64,000 bases of DNA. Origin: Streptomyces zingiberis (GTDB lineage Bacteria; Actinomycetota; Actinomycetes; Streptomycetales; Streptomycetaceae). The stretch spans positions 155,935 to 219,934 of the forward strand of contig NZ_JAATEN010000009.1 in NCBI RefSeq assembly GCF_012034935.1, read 5' to 3'. This document shows positions 44,008 through 52,442 of the stretch, one piece after another (position 1 is the stretch's first letter; every line of letters begins with the position of its first letter). The position numbers were made by a program, and so were the translations under genes. The notes beneath the pieces were generated by a model. That model did no database searches, had not been told where the DNA came from, and saw nothing but the letters and a program-made list of their open reading frames with translations.

Positions 44008-44667
44008 ATGGCTCTGGGTGATGAGCTGTCCAGTCTGGATTTCTCGTCGATGATCGGCGGACCGCTGACCGCGGTCGTCAAGGCGCAGGCGCAATCGGCA
44101 CAGTCGTCGGTTGACTTCATCAAATCGGTAGGGTTCGACAAGAACGGCAGCCCTACCATGGTGAGCTTCTCCTACGACCGGCCGGTCGAGAAGAAGAACG
44201 AGAACGGCGTCGTCACCGGCGTCGACCACAAGAAGTTCACCCTCAGCGTCCCCATCCTGACGATGCTGCCGACGCCGTTCCTCAGGATCGCCGAGACGAC
44301 GATCGAGTTCAACGCGAAGATCAATTCGGTACAGGAGTCGACCACGGCGTCGTCCAGCTCGCTGAACGCGTCGCTGGACGCCTCGGCGGGGTGGGGCCCC
44401 TTCTCCGCCCAGCTCAAGGTCGGCTTCTCCCATCAGCAGTCGACCACGGAGGGGTCGAAGGTCGAGCGGACCTACTCGCTGCAGGTCAGGGTGAAGGCCG
44501 TTCAGGACGAGATGCCGGCCGGTACCGAGCGGCTTCTCGGGATCCTCGAGCACAGCATCAAGGAGGTCCCCGCCGACGGGGGCGGAGGCGCCGGTGGCGG
44601 CGGAGGTACCGGTGGCGGTGGCGCGGCAGCACCGGAGCCCGCGGCTGCGGGAGCGTCCGCAGGGTAG
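44008..44667 (+). CDS. DUF2589-family protein
   Basis: Protein of 219 residues without signal peptide or membrane helix. It starts MALGDELSSLDFSSMIGGPLTAVVKAQAQSAQ-like sequence. A beta-rich body follows (FTLSVPILTMLPTPFLRIAETTIEFNAKI, ASAGWGPFSAQLKVGFSHQQST, EGSKVERTYSLQVRVKA), matching the uncharacterised family DUF2589 as I know it. The tail GTERLLGILEHSIKE is followed by a Gly-rich stretch ending in Ala/Pro. ATG at 44008 follows AAGGGG. It opens a three-gene unit with two further unknown proteins; the alternation of amphipathic beta strands suggests self-assembly or a binding scaffold (inference). Confidence 0.78.
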   Translation: MALGDELSSLDFSSMIGGPLTAVVKAQAQSAQSSVDFIKSVGFDKNGSPTMVSFSYDRPVEKKNENGVVTGVDHKKFTLSVPILTMLPTPFLRIAETTIEFNAKINSVQESTTASSSSLNASLDASAGWGPFSAQLKVGFSHQQSTTEGSKVERTYSLQVRVKAVQDEMPAGTERLLGILEHSIKEVPADGGGGAGGGGGTGGGGAAAPEPAAAGASAG

Positions 44668-44816
44668 CGCCCCCGGGCTGTCCAGGGGGCCGGCGCCCCG
44701 CTCCTCGGGGCGGGGCACCGGCCCCGGACGGCGGACGGCGCAGGCTTCCCCCGTCAGGACAACAGCCCCGGGAGCCGTGAGAAGAGAGCCAATCCGACGA
44801 GAGGTGAGGAACAGAG

Positions 44817-45503
44817 GTGACAGATCTTTCCGAATTGCTCGGCACGCTCCTGGCAAGCGTGTCGAAAGCGCGGCAGATGGCAGATGTCCAGACGGCCGTC
44901 ATCGCTCAGCAGTACCGGGAGAACGCCCTGCTGGAGGGGTTGAGCGTGCCCCGGGTGCGGCTTCCGGAACTCCGAATCGACCTCCCGGTCCTCATCGAAG
45001 GGGTGGCCGAGGGTTCTCCCGTCCGGTTCCGGGACCCGAAAGCCATCGTGCACGAGGTGGTCACCGCCGTGTCCGAGACACTCGGCGTGTGGAAGATGGA
45101 ACTGCCACCGGACGTACGGAAGAAGCTGACGGACCGCCTCCGCGCCAATCTCCGTCACACCCTGGGAAAACCCGGGGAGACCCTCCACAGGGAGGACATC
45201 GTCCGGCAGGCGGAGAAGACCAGCCGTGCCGTGCTCGACCGGTCGGCTCTCTCGGGCAAGCTCGACACCGATCAACTGCACGCGATCATGGACGAGGTAC
45301 GTCACCGGGTCAACCAGTGCTCCGAAGAGGACGCCGGGCAGGCGCCACTCGTCCGGGTCAACCCGATCTCGGGCGACGTCAAGGAGCGTGTCTCTCCCGG
45401 TGTGGTCGCCCGGCTGAGCCTCGCGATCAAGGAGGAAGGTCTCGAATGGGAGATCACGCGGTCCGGTGACGGGACGACAAGAAGCAGGCTGGGGCCCGAA
45501 TGA
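44817..45503 (+). CDS. Uncharacterised companion of DUF2589 protein
   Basis: Soluble protein of 228 residues. The N-terminal helix ARQMADVQTAVIAQQYRENALLEG leads to LSVPRVRLPELRIDLPVLIEGV, a segment resembling the strand pattern of DUF2589 proteins. A long helical middle (about 60-165, with LTDRLRANLRHTLGK) and a short beta end (SPGVVARLSLAIKEEGLEWEITRSGDG) follow. No catalytic motif. GTG at 44817 follows GAGGTGAGGAACAGAG, and the gap after the first gene is 149 bases. The paired occurrence suggests it binds the DUF2589 protein. Confidence 0.7.
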   Translation: MTDLSELLGTLLASVSKARQMADVQTAVIAQQYRENALLEGLSVPRVRLPELRIDLPVLIEGVAEGSPVRFRDPKAIVHEVVTAVSETLGVWKMELPPDVRKKLTDRLRANLRHTLGKPGETLHREDIVRQAEKTSRAVLDRSALSGKLDTDQLHAIMDEVRHRVNQCSEEDAGQAPLVRVNPISGDVKERVSPGVVARLSLAIKEEGLEWEITRSGDGTTRSRLGPE

Positions 45504-45546
45504 GATCTACTGAACGAGCTCGCCCCCGGCCCGCCGGAGAGTGCTC

Positions 45547-46161
45547 ATGCTCTTCATGAACCGCCATCTGCTCCATCAGCACCTGATGGAACTCCCCGGG
45601 ATCGTCGATGCCTACGCCGCCCGGGAGGCGGGGTTCGTCGACGGGAGCCTGAACTGGCTGGCGGCGGTGGAGAAGACCCTCCTCCGGCTCCGCCACCCGC
45701 TGACCGGTTTGATCGCGACCACCCGGGGCGAGGTCCTCGCCGCGCGGGACGGCCACCACCGGCGGGGTGGAGAACTCTCCCCGCCGGCGAGCACCCGCCG
45801 GGTACAACAAGCCGCGACAGCCGTCGCGCTGCGTCAGGTCGAGACGTCCCTGCGGGACGTCGTGGAGAGCATCGACCGGCAACTCGACGGGTACCGGGAG
45901 AAAATGGCCCAGCTCCTGGCCGTCGCCTCCAACGCCGAGCCGATCCCGGCCGGCGAGGGCCGGTCACGTGACGCATGGCTGCGATCGGTGTGGGACAGCA
46001 TGGCCGGGACCAAGGAAACGGCAGGCATGCACGCCTATCTCAACGCGGCCATGGCGCGCGGCGACGTCCTCGCCCTCCTCGGTGAGGTCCTGGAGAACCT
46101 GCTGGCCGCGGCCGGTGACCCGGACCGGCGGGAGGAGCACCCCGGCACAACCGGAACCTGA
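45547..46161 (+). CDS. Uncharacterised helical protein, third gene of DUF2589 operon
   Basis: Protein of 204 residues, predicted almost entirely helical, with heptad-like stretches (VALRQVETSLRDVVESIDRQLDGYREKMAQLLAVAS). It has no membrane segment and no recognised motif. Starts at 45541 (GTG), 45547 and 45556 (ATG) are in frame; I prefer 45547, given GGAGA about eight bases upstream. It begins 43 bases after the second gene and converges on the recombinase-like gene. A structural or adaptor role is possible. Confidence 0.65.
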   Translation: MLFMNRHLLHQHLMELPGIVDAYAAREAGFVDGSLNWLAAVEKTLLRLRHPLTGLIATTRGEVLAARDGHHRRGGELSPPASTRRVQQAATAVALRQVETSLRDVVESIDRQLDGYREKMAQLLAVASNAEPIPAGEGRSRDAWLRSVWDSMAGTKETAGMHAYLNAAMARGDVLALLGEVLENLLAAAGDPDRREEHPGTTGT

Positions 46162-46238
46162 CCCGTCGGGCCGGCCCCGTCGGGTGGCCACACCGTGGGC
46201 CACCCGACGGGGCGACGACAGACGGCGTTCGGCCCACC

Positions 46239-47231
46239 TCAACGCCCGAGGGGGCCACCGAGAGGCCTCCGCCCCGGAAGGAAAGAGTGTCCGTGGCCCA
46301 CCGGACCCCGCTCCCCGAACCGGCGCCCCGGTCGCGCCGCGGTGGTGATCGGGGACGGGTACGCCGGTGCGGGCACCGCCTGGTACGGGTGGCGCCCTCC
46401 GTCTTCCCGGCCGCAGAACTGCTCCAGACGGAGCGGAAAACCCAGGAGCTGGGTGGTCAGATTGCGGTGTGCCGACACCAGGGTGCGCACCGTGGCCGGC
46501 TGCGCCCCCGATGGCGGGCCGCCGTAACCGGACCGGGTGCGTCCGTGGCTCGTGGTAACCCAGAGACTGCCGTCCGGCCGGCCGGTGACGCGGCATGGCA
46601 CGAGGCCCTCGCGCGTGACGAGCCAACGAGCGAGGACACCTCTGGTGAAGGCGTCGAGCGGATACCAACTGCCTGCCACCCGGACCCGGGGCAGCCGGTA
46701 TCCCAGCTCCACATCGCGGAGCCGCATGGTGCGGAGGTCGGACAGGCCGTGTCCGGTGCACACGGCCAGCGCCACCACGGCGACCGAGCGCTCCCAGGTC
46801 TCCGTGGTCATGCGGGGTGGCTGGCAGCCGGCGAACAGCCGGACCGTGCGGTGAGCTTCCACCGGGGTGAGACGCTCGGCGGCCTGGGGCCTGGGGCGTG
46901 ACAGCCTGAGAGGGCTCCCGCAGAACCGGGAGAACGTGTTGAGGGTGGCGATGCGCGCGGCCATGGAGTTGGGCGCGGCCATGGCACGGGGGCCTTCGGC
47001 ACCGGCGCGCCGTCGCGTCGCGCCCTCGTGAGCGGCGGCCAGCCAGGAGCTGATGTTCGCCGGGTCGAGGAAGTCCGCCACACTCAGCTGGCTCTTTTCA
47101 CAGGACCGTAGGGACTCGAGATAGTTCACATACTCGTGCAGGTAGGTTCGCCGTTGTGCGCGCGTACTACCGGAGAGGGTCCCGAGGAATTCGTCGATGA
47201 CGGTGCATGCCACACCTGAACGGGCGCTCAT
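46239..47231 (-). CDS. Degenerate tyrosine recombinase/integrase-like protein
   Basis: Protein of 330 residues. The N-terminal part (FLGTLSGSTRAQRRTYLHEYVNYLESL) looks like a SAM-like core-binding domain, and TVRLFAGCQPPRMTTETWERSVAVVALAVCTGHGLSDLRTMRLRDVELG like the start of a catalytic domain. The usual box I Arg of TGLRxxEL is missing, with TGHGLSDL in its place. No HxxR or terminal catalytic Tyr can be found, and the last 80 residues are low-complexity. It is either a non-catalytic DNA-binding derivative or a decaying mobile-element gene. ATG at 47231. Confidence 0.55.
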   Translation of the reverse strand: MSARSGVACTVIDEFLGTLSGSTRAQRRTYLHEYVNYLESLRSCEKSQLSVADFLDPANISSWLAAAHEGATRRRAGAEGPRAMAAPNSMAARIATLNTFSRFCGSPLRLSRPRPQAAERLTPVEAHRTVRLFAGCQPPRMTTETWERSVAVVALAVCTGHGLSDLRTMRLRDVELGYRLPRVRVAGSWYPLDAFTRGVLARWLVTREGLVPCRVTGRPDGSLWVTTSHGRTRSGYGGPPSGAQPATVRTLVSAHRNLTTQLLGFPLRLEQFCGREDGGRHPYQAVPAPAYPSPITTAARPGRRFGERGPVGHGHSFLPGRRPLGGPLGR

Positions 47232-47777
47232 GCGCCGAGTATGGATTTGCCCGCCGAGTGCCCCGGCCGGTGCGAGTGCCTGGTGGCGGAATAACAGCAG
47301 AGGAAAATTCTCGCGTCAAGCGTGGAACGGGACCGCCAAGGGAAACCCCTCGTCCGGGAGCGTTTCCGGCTCGCCGCTGTTATCTCTTCCGAACAATAGC
47401 CGATTGTCGTAATACGAAGTTTCTTCGGGGAGGATTCTTCTCGGCGTTCCCGGCCGTGGCGAATCGCGAAAGGATGGTGGGGCGAATTGCCCGCTTCCGG
47501 CATGTCGGCGGAGTGGTGGGATGCCTCGGGCGGCCGGCCCGGGGAGATAACAGGAGCAGAGGCCTGCGGCAGCCGGTTTCCAGGGGGGGGGTGAAGAATT
47601 ACTCCGTCCGATCGCCCCGGGGTGGGTACGCGATCCCCACGAGTAGGGGCCCTGGCGTCGGCTGTGTTCCGTACCGCTGCCACCACGACTTGCGTGGTGA
47701 TCGGGATCGTGTAGTTACTGATGGCAGACAGCGCCGTTCCATGCGCCCGGCCTGGTGCCAGTCGTAAGGGGAAAAGA
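47232..47777. other. 546-base non-coding region
   Basis: An AT-richer gap upstream of the recombinase-like gene on one side and the unknown protein gene on the other. Open frames covering it (for example plus strand 47207-47767) have odd composition and no ribosome site, so I do not call them. A run of nine G at 47584-47592 is notable. Confidence 0.5.
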
Positions 47778-48398
47778 ATGTCCCGGTGGAAATTTGCAAA
47801 AAGAGGGGAACCCTATGGAGGGAAAGTCGTCGAAGTCGTGGCTCTCGTCAATCCTGTCGTAGGTCTGCGGTGGAATGCCTTGGGTTTGAACGACGAGAAA
47901 TGGCGAGGCCGTCTGACGGTCAGACGTGGCAGGCGTGCGTTGCTCGCCGAAAATATGGAGACGTATCCTGAAGCGGTCGGCCTTGAATTTATTCTGGTGC
48001 GCGTTGCCGCCGAAATCGCCGGTGTCTGGGGAGTTGAGGAGATTCAGGTGGATTTTCCGGCGATCGGTCCGAGTGTGATCGCCCGGTGCCAGAAGGGCGA
48101 GCTCCGGCGGAGAGGGAGGTCGCTGCGGACCATCGGAGAGATCGAAGAATGGGGGAATCGCCCTCTCCGGCACGTGGCCCACCGGGAGGATCGGCCCTGC
48201 ACCGCCCCTGGGCGCTGGGGGACTCCGGCCGATCGTACGGATGAGCGGGCCGGACAGATGGCCGGAGCTTGCCTGGCCGCTGCCATGGCGGGCCCTGTGA
48301 CCGGCACTTTCACCGAAGTGCTGAGAGTCACGGGACGGATCCTCGCCGGCCACTGGGAGCCGGTCTGTGAGAGTACCGCGTTGTCTCCCGAGCGGTGA
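47778..48398 (+). CDS. Unknown protein (206 aa)
   Basis: I do not recognise this protein. It is basic overall, soluble, and begins MSRWKFAKRGEPYGGKVVEV. The first 120 residues alternate beta strands and a helix (ALLAENMETYPEAVGLEFILVRVAAEIAGVWGVEEIQVDF). The second half is less regular, with a hydrophobic helix-like AGQMAGACLAAAMAGPVTG. ATG at 47778 follows AAGGGGAAAAGA. Early codons are unusually A/T-rich for this genome, as in the surrounding island. Confidence 0.55.
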   Translation: MSRWKFAKRGEPYGGKVVEVVALVNPVVGLRWNALGLNDEKWRGRLTVRRGRRALLAENMETYPEAVGLEFILVRVAAEIAGVWGVEEIQVDFPAIGPSVIARCQKGELRRRGRSLRTIGEIEEWGNRPLRHVAHREDRPCTAPGRWGTPADRTDERAGQMAGACLAAAMAGPVTGTFTEVLRVTGRILAGHWEPVCESTALSPER

Positions 48399-49188
48399 GC
48401 GCCGCAGCACCGGGGCGCGAGCCGGCGGAGGCGGGATGTACCCCTCGTGTCCGTCCCGACGAGGCGAACACGGACGGCCCCGGCCCCCCTGCCCCCTGTG
48501 TCCGCAAGGCAGGTGGCGACGGCCCCCGCAGCGGCCGTCCTGCGCGCCGGACTCGGCACGGCCGGACAAGAGCAAGCCGATGCGGCCGGTCAGACAAGGC
48601 CCGCAGGCCGGGCGGGGAGCCGCGGACTCCGCAGGCTTGGCGGGCGGCACGCCACCCCTCCTGGAAAAGCCGCCGCGAAGCCGGAGTCCGGAGAACAGCT
48701 CATATCGCGCCTTGGTATGCGAAAACTTGTTGCACGGGATAGCGTTATTGTTCCGCAGTATCGATACGCGCCTCGGGTAATCGCCGAGCACGTTCGGTTT
48801 CCGGAATCCAGAGTCCCCCTTGAGGGATTTCCGCGGTCACCGGGTCCGGGAGGTCTTCCCACATGGCGGTGGAGGGGCTGTCCTCCCGGAGGAGTCTGAA
48901 ACTCGCGTCCCCCTCGGAACCGTCCGAATTCAATCCGATGGGGCGGCGATGAAGCCAAGGAATTCATGAAGCCGGTCGGTGTCCCGCGAAAATGGAGTAA
49001 CTGACGGAAAGCTGGATGACCGTGTGCTCGGTGCCTGTCGCAGGTGACCCGCAGGAGGTGCTCGAACCGACCCCGCTCCACCGTCGCATTCCCAGGGTCG
49101 CGACCACCCCGGACACCGTACGGAAAGACCGCGGTGACGGAAGTCTGAAGATGCCCCCGGTCCCGGGGGTCCTGACTGGGAGGTCATC
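48399..49188. other. 790-base region without a confident gene
   Basis: Contains a possible minus-strand small frame, 48745-48933, from TTG (62 aa, ...LREDSPSTAMWEDLPDPVTAEIPQGGLWIPE...), whose composition is protein-like but which has no ribosome site. The 48700-48790 stretch is AT-rich. GGGAGG just before 49189 belongs to the lipoprotein gene. Confidence 0.4.
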
Positions 49189-49851
49189 ATGCTCGGAAAA
49201 CGTGTTCTCTCCCTTCTGGCCGGTACCGTGTTCCTCCTTGCCGGCACCCTGTCGGCCTGTGGCGGTCTACGAGAGGAGGAATCGGCGACGGTGAATGCTC
49301 ATATCTCGGAGGAACCGGGGTACAGGCCTGAGATACCCTCGGCGGTCGACAGCCCTGAGCTGCCCCCATCCTCCGGTCCACAGCAACGACCGACGCCGGG
49401 CGCGGAGGGCGCGATCCGGGTCTCGAAAGCCCACAGTTCCCTGATGCGGCAGGCCGCGCGCGTCTCGTCAGCCGAATTGGTCCTCCACCGCGACATGTGG
49501 GATTTCCTCACCGCGCAGGCCGGAAACCATGCGCACTTCCAGGCGCCCATGCAGATCAGCGGGGACGAGGGCGAACGCGTCGGCACGACTCTCTCCGGGC
49601 GGTCTTTGACGGCCGTTCTCGCCAGCCTCTACAGAACGATCCATACCGCTGAACCGGGGGAGGGCGACCAGGAACTGGCGGCCGTGCTCTACGACCGGAT
49701 CAAGGATGGGCTCGCCAGTCTCGGGGCGGACGGCGAGCCGGTCACCATCACTCTCGATGACGGCAGCGTCCCCGCCCCGGTCCGGACGAGCATGCCGCCA
49801 CCGGCCGGGTCGTCCTCCACCGGCCCCGGCACACCCTCGCCGTCCGCATAG
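49189..49851 (+). CDS. Predicted lipoprotein of unknown function
   Basis: Protein of 220 residues with a lipoprotein signal: a basic MLGKR start, a hydrophobic core, and the lipobox LSAC with Cys at residue 24. It should be anchored to the outer face of the membrane. A Pro/Glu-rich linker precedes a helical middle (SSAELVLHRDMWDFLTAQAGNHAHFQAP, LTAVLASLYRTIHTAEPGEGD) and a Pro/Ser/Thr-rich tail. No known domain is recognised. ATG at 49189 follows GGGAGG. Confidence 0.75.
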   Translation: MLGKRVLSLLAGTVFLLAGTLSACGGLREEESATVNAHISEEPGYRPEIPSAVDSPELPPSSGPQQRPTPGAEGAIRVSKAHSSLMRQAARVSSAELVLHRDMWDFLTAQAGNHAHFQAPMQISGDEGERVGTTLSGRSLTAVLASLYRTIHTAEPGEGDQELAAVLYDRIKDGLASLGADGEPVTITLDDGSVPAPVRTSMPPPAGSSSTGPGTPSPSA

Positions 49852-50030
49852 GAGACCGATCCGCGGTGCGAGGTGCACCCGGCGCGGCCCCACCTGACGC
49901 GGTGGGGCACGCCACCACCGTGGCCTCCGCCCGCGCTGCCCCGTACAGGCACGTGCGACGCCCGCACCACCGTTCACATCCGCGGGTACGGCGGTCCCGG
50001 CCGGCCGGGAAGCTCTGCCGCGGCCGGGGA

Positions 50031-50426
50031 TCAGGCGGTGACGATCTCCTCGCGGAGTGGCTGGAGAGCCTCAGCGATCGTGCCGATCACCGACGGTTCG
50101 ACCCCGGCGTCGGCGAGGGACGCGGCGAGATGGCCCATGACACGTTCGAAGGCGGCCGGTGTGATCGCGAGGTGCTGGTGCGCGGCGCGCATGGAGCGGC
50201 CGGAGTAGGGGCGTGTGGCACCGAGCGCCTGTCCTACGAATCGCCGTTGATGTGCCTTGAGCCGGTCGAGGTCGACACCGGTGAAGTAGGGACGCAGCTC
50301 AGGATCGCCGAGCACCTTGTCGTAGAAGATGTCGACGACCGCGGCGACCGCGGGCTCCCCTCCGAGCTGCTCGTAGAGGCTGGGCGCTGCGGTCTGGGCC
50401 GGCGGGGTGGGTTTCGTTTCCGTCAT
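50031..50426 (-). CDS. Truncated haemoglobin, group I (TrHbN-like)
   Basis: Haem protein of 131 residues. The start SLYEQLGGEPAVAAVVDIFYDKVLGDPELRPYF has the B10 tyrosine. The haem-side RRFVGQALGA and the F-helix SMRAAHQHLAITPAAFERVMGHL with the proximal histidine match group I truncated haemoglobins. These typically convert nitric oxide to nitrate or bind oxygen. ATG at 50426. The gene stands alone on its strand, upstream of the DUF2231-like gene's 3' end. Confidence 0.92.
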   Translation of the reverse strand: MTETKPTPPAQTAAPSLYEQLGGEPAVAAVVDIFYDKVLGDPELRPYFTGVDLDRLKAHQRRFVGQALGATRPYSGRSMRAAHQHLAITPAAFERVMGHLAASLADAGVEPSVIGTIAEALQPLREEIVTA

Positions 50427-50693
50427 GCGGCCAGCATCGGGCGGTTCTCTTGCCGGGAGGTCAGGCCGTGGTGAATCCGTCGTGAGAAGAGGTTCACCCA
50501 GCCACTCTCCGTCGCCGCGAGCACTTCGTAACGTGGTGATGACACGAGTCGCGGGTGCTCCGGCCGGCAGAATGACGTGCCCTGTGATAAGGCGGGGACT
50601 GCCATCGCCGTGGTGGGCCCCCTGCCCTGATACCCGCCACGCGCTGTGTGCACGGCTCTGCGTGAGGCCGGCGCGCGGCAGCGGGCTTTCCCG

Positions 50694-51257
50694 TCACCGC
50701 TTGTCGTCGCCCTGGCTCTGCGAGAAGTTGCCTTCCCAGACAGCTTTGGCGCCGGAGTCACCGATCCGGTAGACCTGCACGGTCGCGCCGACGGCCACAG
50801 CCAGCGCGCCCAGCAGCACGACGATACGTACCGGGAGGGAGGAGACGGTCCTGGCCGCCCCGGAACCGCCGCCGCGCGGCCTGTCGTCCTCCGGCACGTC
50901 CTGCCGTCCCCCCGCACCTGGCGGCCGGCGGGCCACGGCGCGTCCCACCCACCAGACGACGAGAGTGAGCACGAAGAGGGCGGCCGCCCAGGGGGTCAGC
51001 CCACCGCCCAACTCGGTGTGCCGTTCCATCAGCGCACTTTCTTCCACCCGTTCCTCCAGCCACTCGCCGGATTCGGTGCTCAGTACCACCAGGACGAGAG
51101 TGATCAGGCCCAGCAGTGGTACCAGCCAGCTCAGCCGTCGTGCCACCGACGCCCACAGGGCGCAGACGACGAGGAACAGGGCGGTCAGCGGGACCAGGAC
51201 GACGGCGCCGTGGACCAAGAGCACATGACCGGGCACGCCATTGACAACACCGATCAC
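50694..51257 (-). CDS. DUF2231-like membrane protein
   Basis: Protein of 187 residues with four hydrophobic helices. The opening NGVPGHVLLVHGAVVLVPL and STESGEWLEERVEESALMERHTELG match the DUF2231 pattern, where His residues near the helix ends may bind a cofactor. The function of the family is unknown. GTG at 51257 follows GAGGAGG. The frame remains open upstream to 51407 with no better ribosome site. Confidence 0.8.
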   Translation of the reverse strand: MIGVVNGVPGHVLLVHGAVVLVPLTALFLVVCALWASVARRLSWLVPLLGLITLVLVVLSTESGEWLEERVEESALMERHTELGGGLTPWAAALFVLTLVVWWVGRAVARRPPGAGGRQDVPEDDRPRGGGSGAARTVSSLPVRIVVLLGALAVAVGATVQVYRIGDSGAKAVWEGNFSQSQGDDKR

Positions 51258-51512
51258 CTGGACCTCCTCGACAGGGGTGCCGGGCGAACCTGGACGGGTT
51301 CGCTCCTTCCGGCATTGTGCGAGAACACGCCGCCGGTCGGCGCGGTGGCACAGGCAGACGGAGTAGCGCCTCGGCCCCCGCACGCGCGTCGCTGCCCCGC
51401 CGTCCACCGCCCGAGCGGTGCGGTGCCTTCCCGGTGTCCGCAGGGCATCCCGGCGTGGCTCTCACACGCGACGTACGCCGGCAGCGGCCGGACCGGACCG
51501 GTGTGGTGCCGA

Positions 51513-51522
51513 CTGTCAACAG
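51513..51522. promoter_or_regulatory. Operator-like CTGTCAACAG upstream of gntR
   Basis: A ten-base element differing at one position from the perfect palindrome CTGTTAACAG found before the transporter gene (52372-52381). It lies 57 bases before the GntR start, so autoregulation is likely. Confidence 0.55.
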
Positions 51523-51578
51523 ATGACACGCGGTTCGTTACGATGAGCCTCCCTGGAGTTACGAAGGAGGCCTCGTCC

Positions 51579-52265
51579 GTGACTGGTCCGGCGTTTTCCA
51601 GCCTTACCCGTTCGACGACCCTGCGGGAGCAGGCGCTCGAAGCGTTGCGAGCGGCCATCACCGGCGGCCGGTACCGTCCCGGTGATCATCTGGGCGAGGT
51701 GGAGATCGCGGAGCGGTTGTCCGTCAGTCGCGGGACCGTGCGCGAGGCGCTGCGCCATCTCCAGCAGGAGGGGCTGGTCACCCCCGGGGCCCGGGGAATG
51801 CTGAGGGTGTCTCAGCTGTCGCCGGCCGAGGTCCGTGAGCTCTTTCAGGTTCGTGAGGTCCTGGAGGGTCTCGCCGTCCGGCAGATCATCGAGTCGTCGC
51901 GGAGGGCGGAGGCCGTCCGGGCGCTTCGGCAGGCCGTGGAGCGGTTGCGGGAGGCCGTCGCGTCGGGCGCCGATCTGGAGGCCAAGGTAGAGGCTGACCT
52001 GGGCTTCCATCTCCTGCTGTGCGAGCTGTCGGGTAACACGGTCCTGCTCCGGACCTGGCGCCAGCTCGAGGGGCCGATCCGTGTGGTCATCATGAGCGCC
52101 TCGACCGAGCGTCGCGAGGTGGCCATGGCCGCGTCGGCCCATCTGCCGGTCGTGGAGGCGATCGAGCGGGGCGACACAGCTGGGGCGCAGGCCGTGCTGC
52201 ACGTGCACATGGCCGCTGCCGTCGACCAGCTCGGCGCCGTGGATGGTGATCAAGCCGGGAGCTGA
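51579..52265 (+). CDS. GntR-family (FadR/FCD type) transcriptional regulator
   Basis: Regulator of 228 residues. The N-terminal winged helix TTLREQALEALRAAITGGRYRPGDHLGEVEIAERLSVSRGTVREALRHL-type sequence is followed by an FCD ligand domain with conserved AEVRELFQVREVLEG, DLGFHLLLCELSGN and the metal-site HLPVVEAI and HVHM histidines. It probably represses the downstream transporter/transketolase operon until a sugar-acid-like ligand binds. GTG at 51579 follows AAGGAGG; an upstream ATG at 51543 lacks a ribosome site. A strong terminator follows the gene. Confidence 0.9.
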   Translation: MTGPAFSSLTRSTTLREQALEALRAAITGGRYRPGDHLGEVEIAERLSVSRGTVREALRHLQQEGLVTPGARGMLRVSQLSPAEVRELFQVREVLEGLAVRQIIESSRRAEAVRALRQAVERLREAVASGADLEAKVEADLGFHLLLCELSGNTVLLRTWRQLEGPIRVVIMSASTERREVAMAASAHLPVVEAIERGDTAGAQAVLHVHMAAAVDQLGAVDGDQAGS

Positions 52266-52280
52266 CACTTTCCTCCTTCG

Positions 52281-52317
52281 CGAAGGCCCGCCGGGAAGAC
52301 CCGGTGGGCCTTCTTTT
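52281..52317 (+). terminator. Rho-independent terminator with T-run
   Basis: A 14-bp stem (52281-52294 with 52299-52312, one G-T pair), an AAGA loop and a TTTTT tail start 16 bases after the GntR stop. It separates gntR from the downstream operon. Confidence 0.9.
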
Positions 52318-52330
52318 TGCGCCCCAAGGG

Positions 52331-52381
52331 TTGACACCGGTCCGCGCACTCCCCAGCATCATGTGTCGCGGCTGTTAACAG
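52331..52381 (+). promoter_or_regulatory. Promoter and GntR operator of the transporter/transketolase operon
   Basis: TTGACA at 52331-52336 and CAGCAT at 52354-52359 (17-base spacer) form a likely promoter. The perfect palindrome CTGTTAACAG at 52372-52381 lies just downstream of the expected start. A related half-site, CAACAG, follows at about 52390. The same motif precedes gntR, supporting control by that regulator. Confidence 0.65.
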
Positions 52382-52442
52382 TCGACAGCCAACAGTGGGT
52401 GGTGAGGACGAACCACTCCGTAAGCGATCAAGGAGGATCGGC

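Noticed and set aside
47207..47767. Plus-strand open frame of 186 codons
   Set aside because: Partly antisense to the recombinase-like gene's start, crosses a nine-G run, and its composition does not look like a protein.
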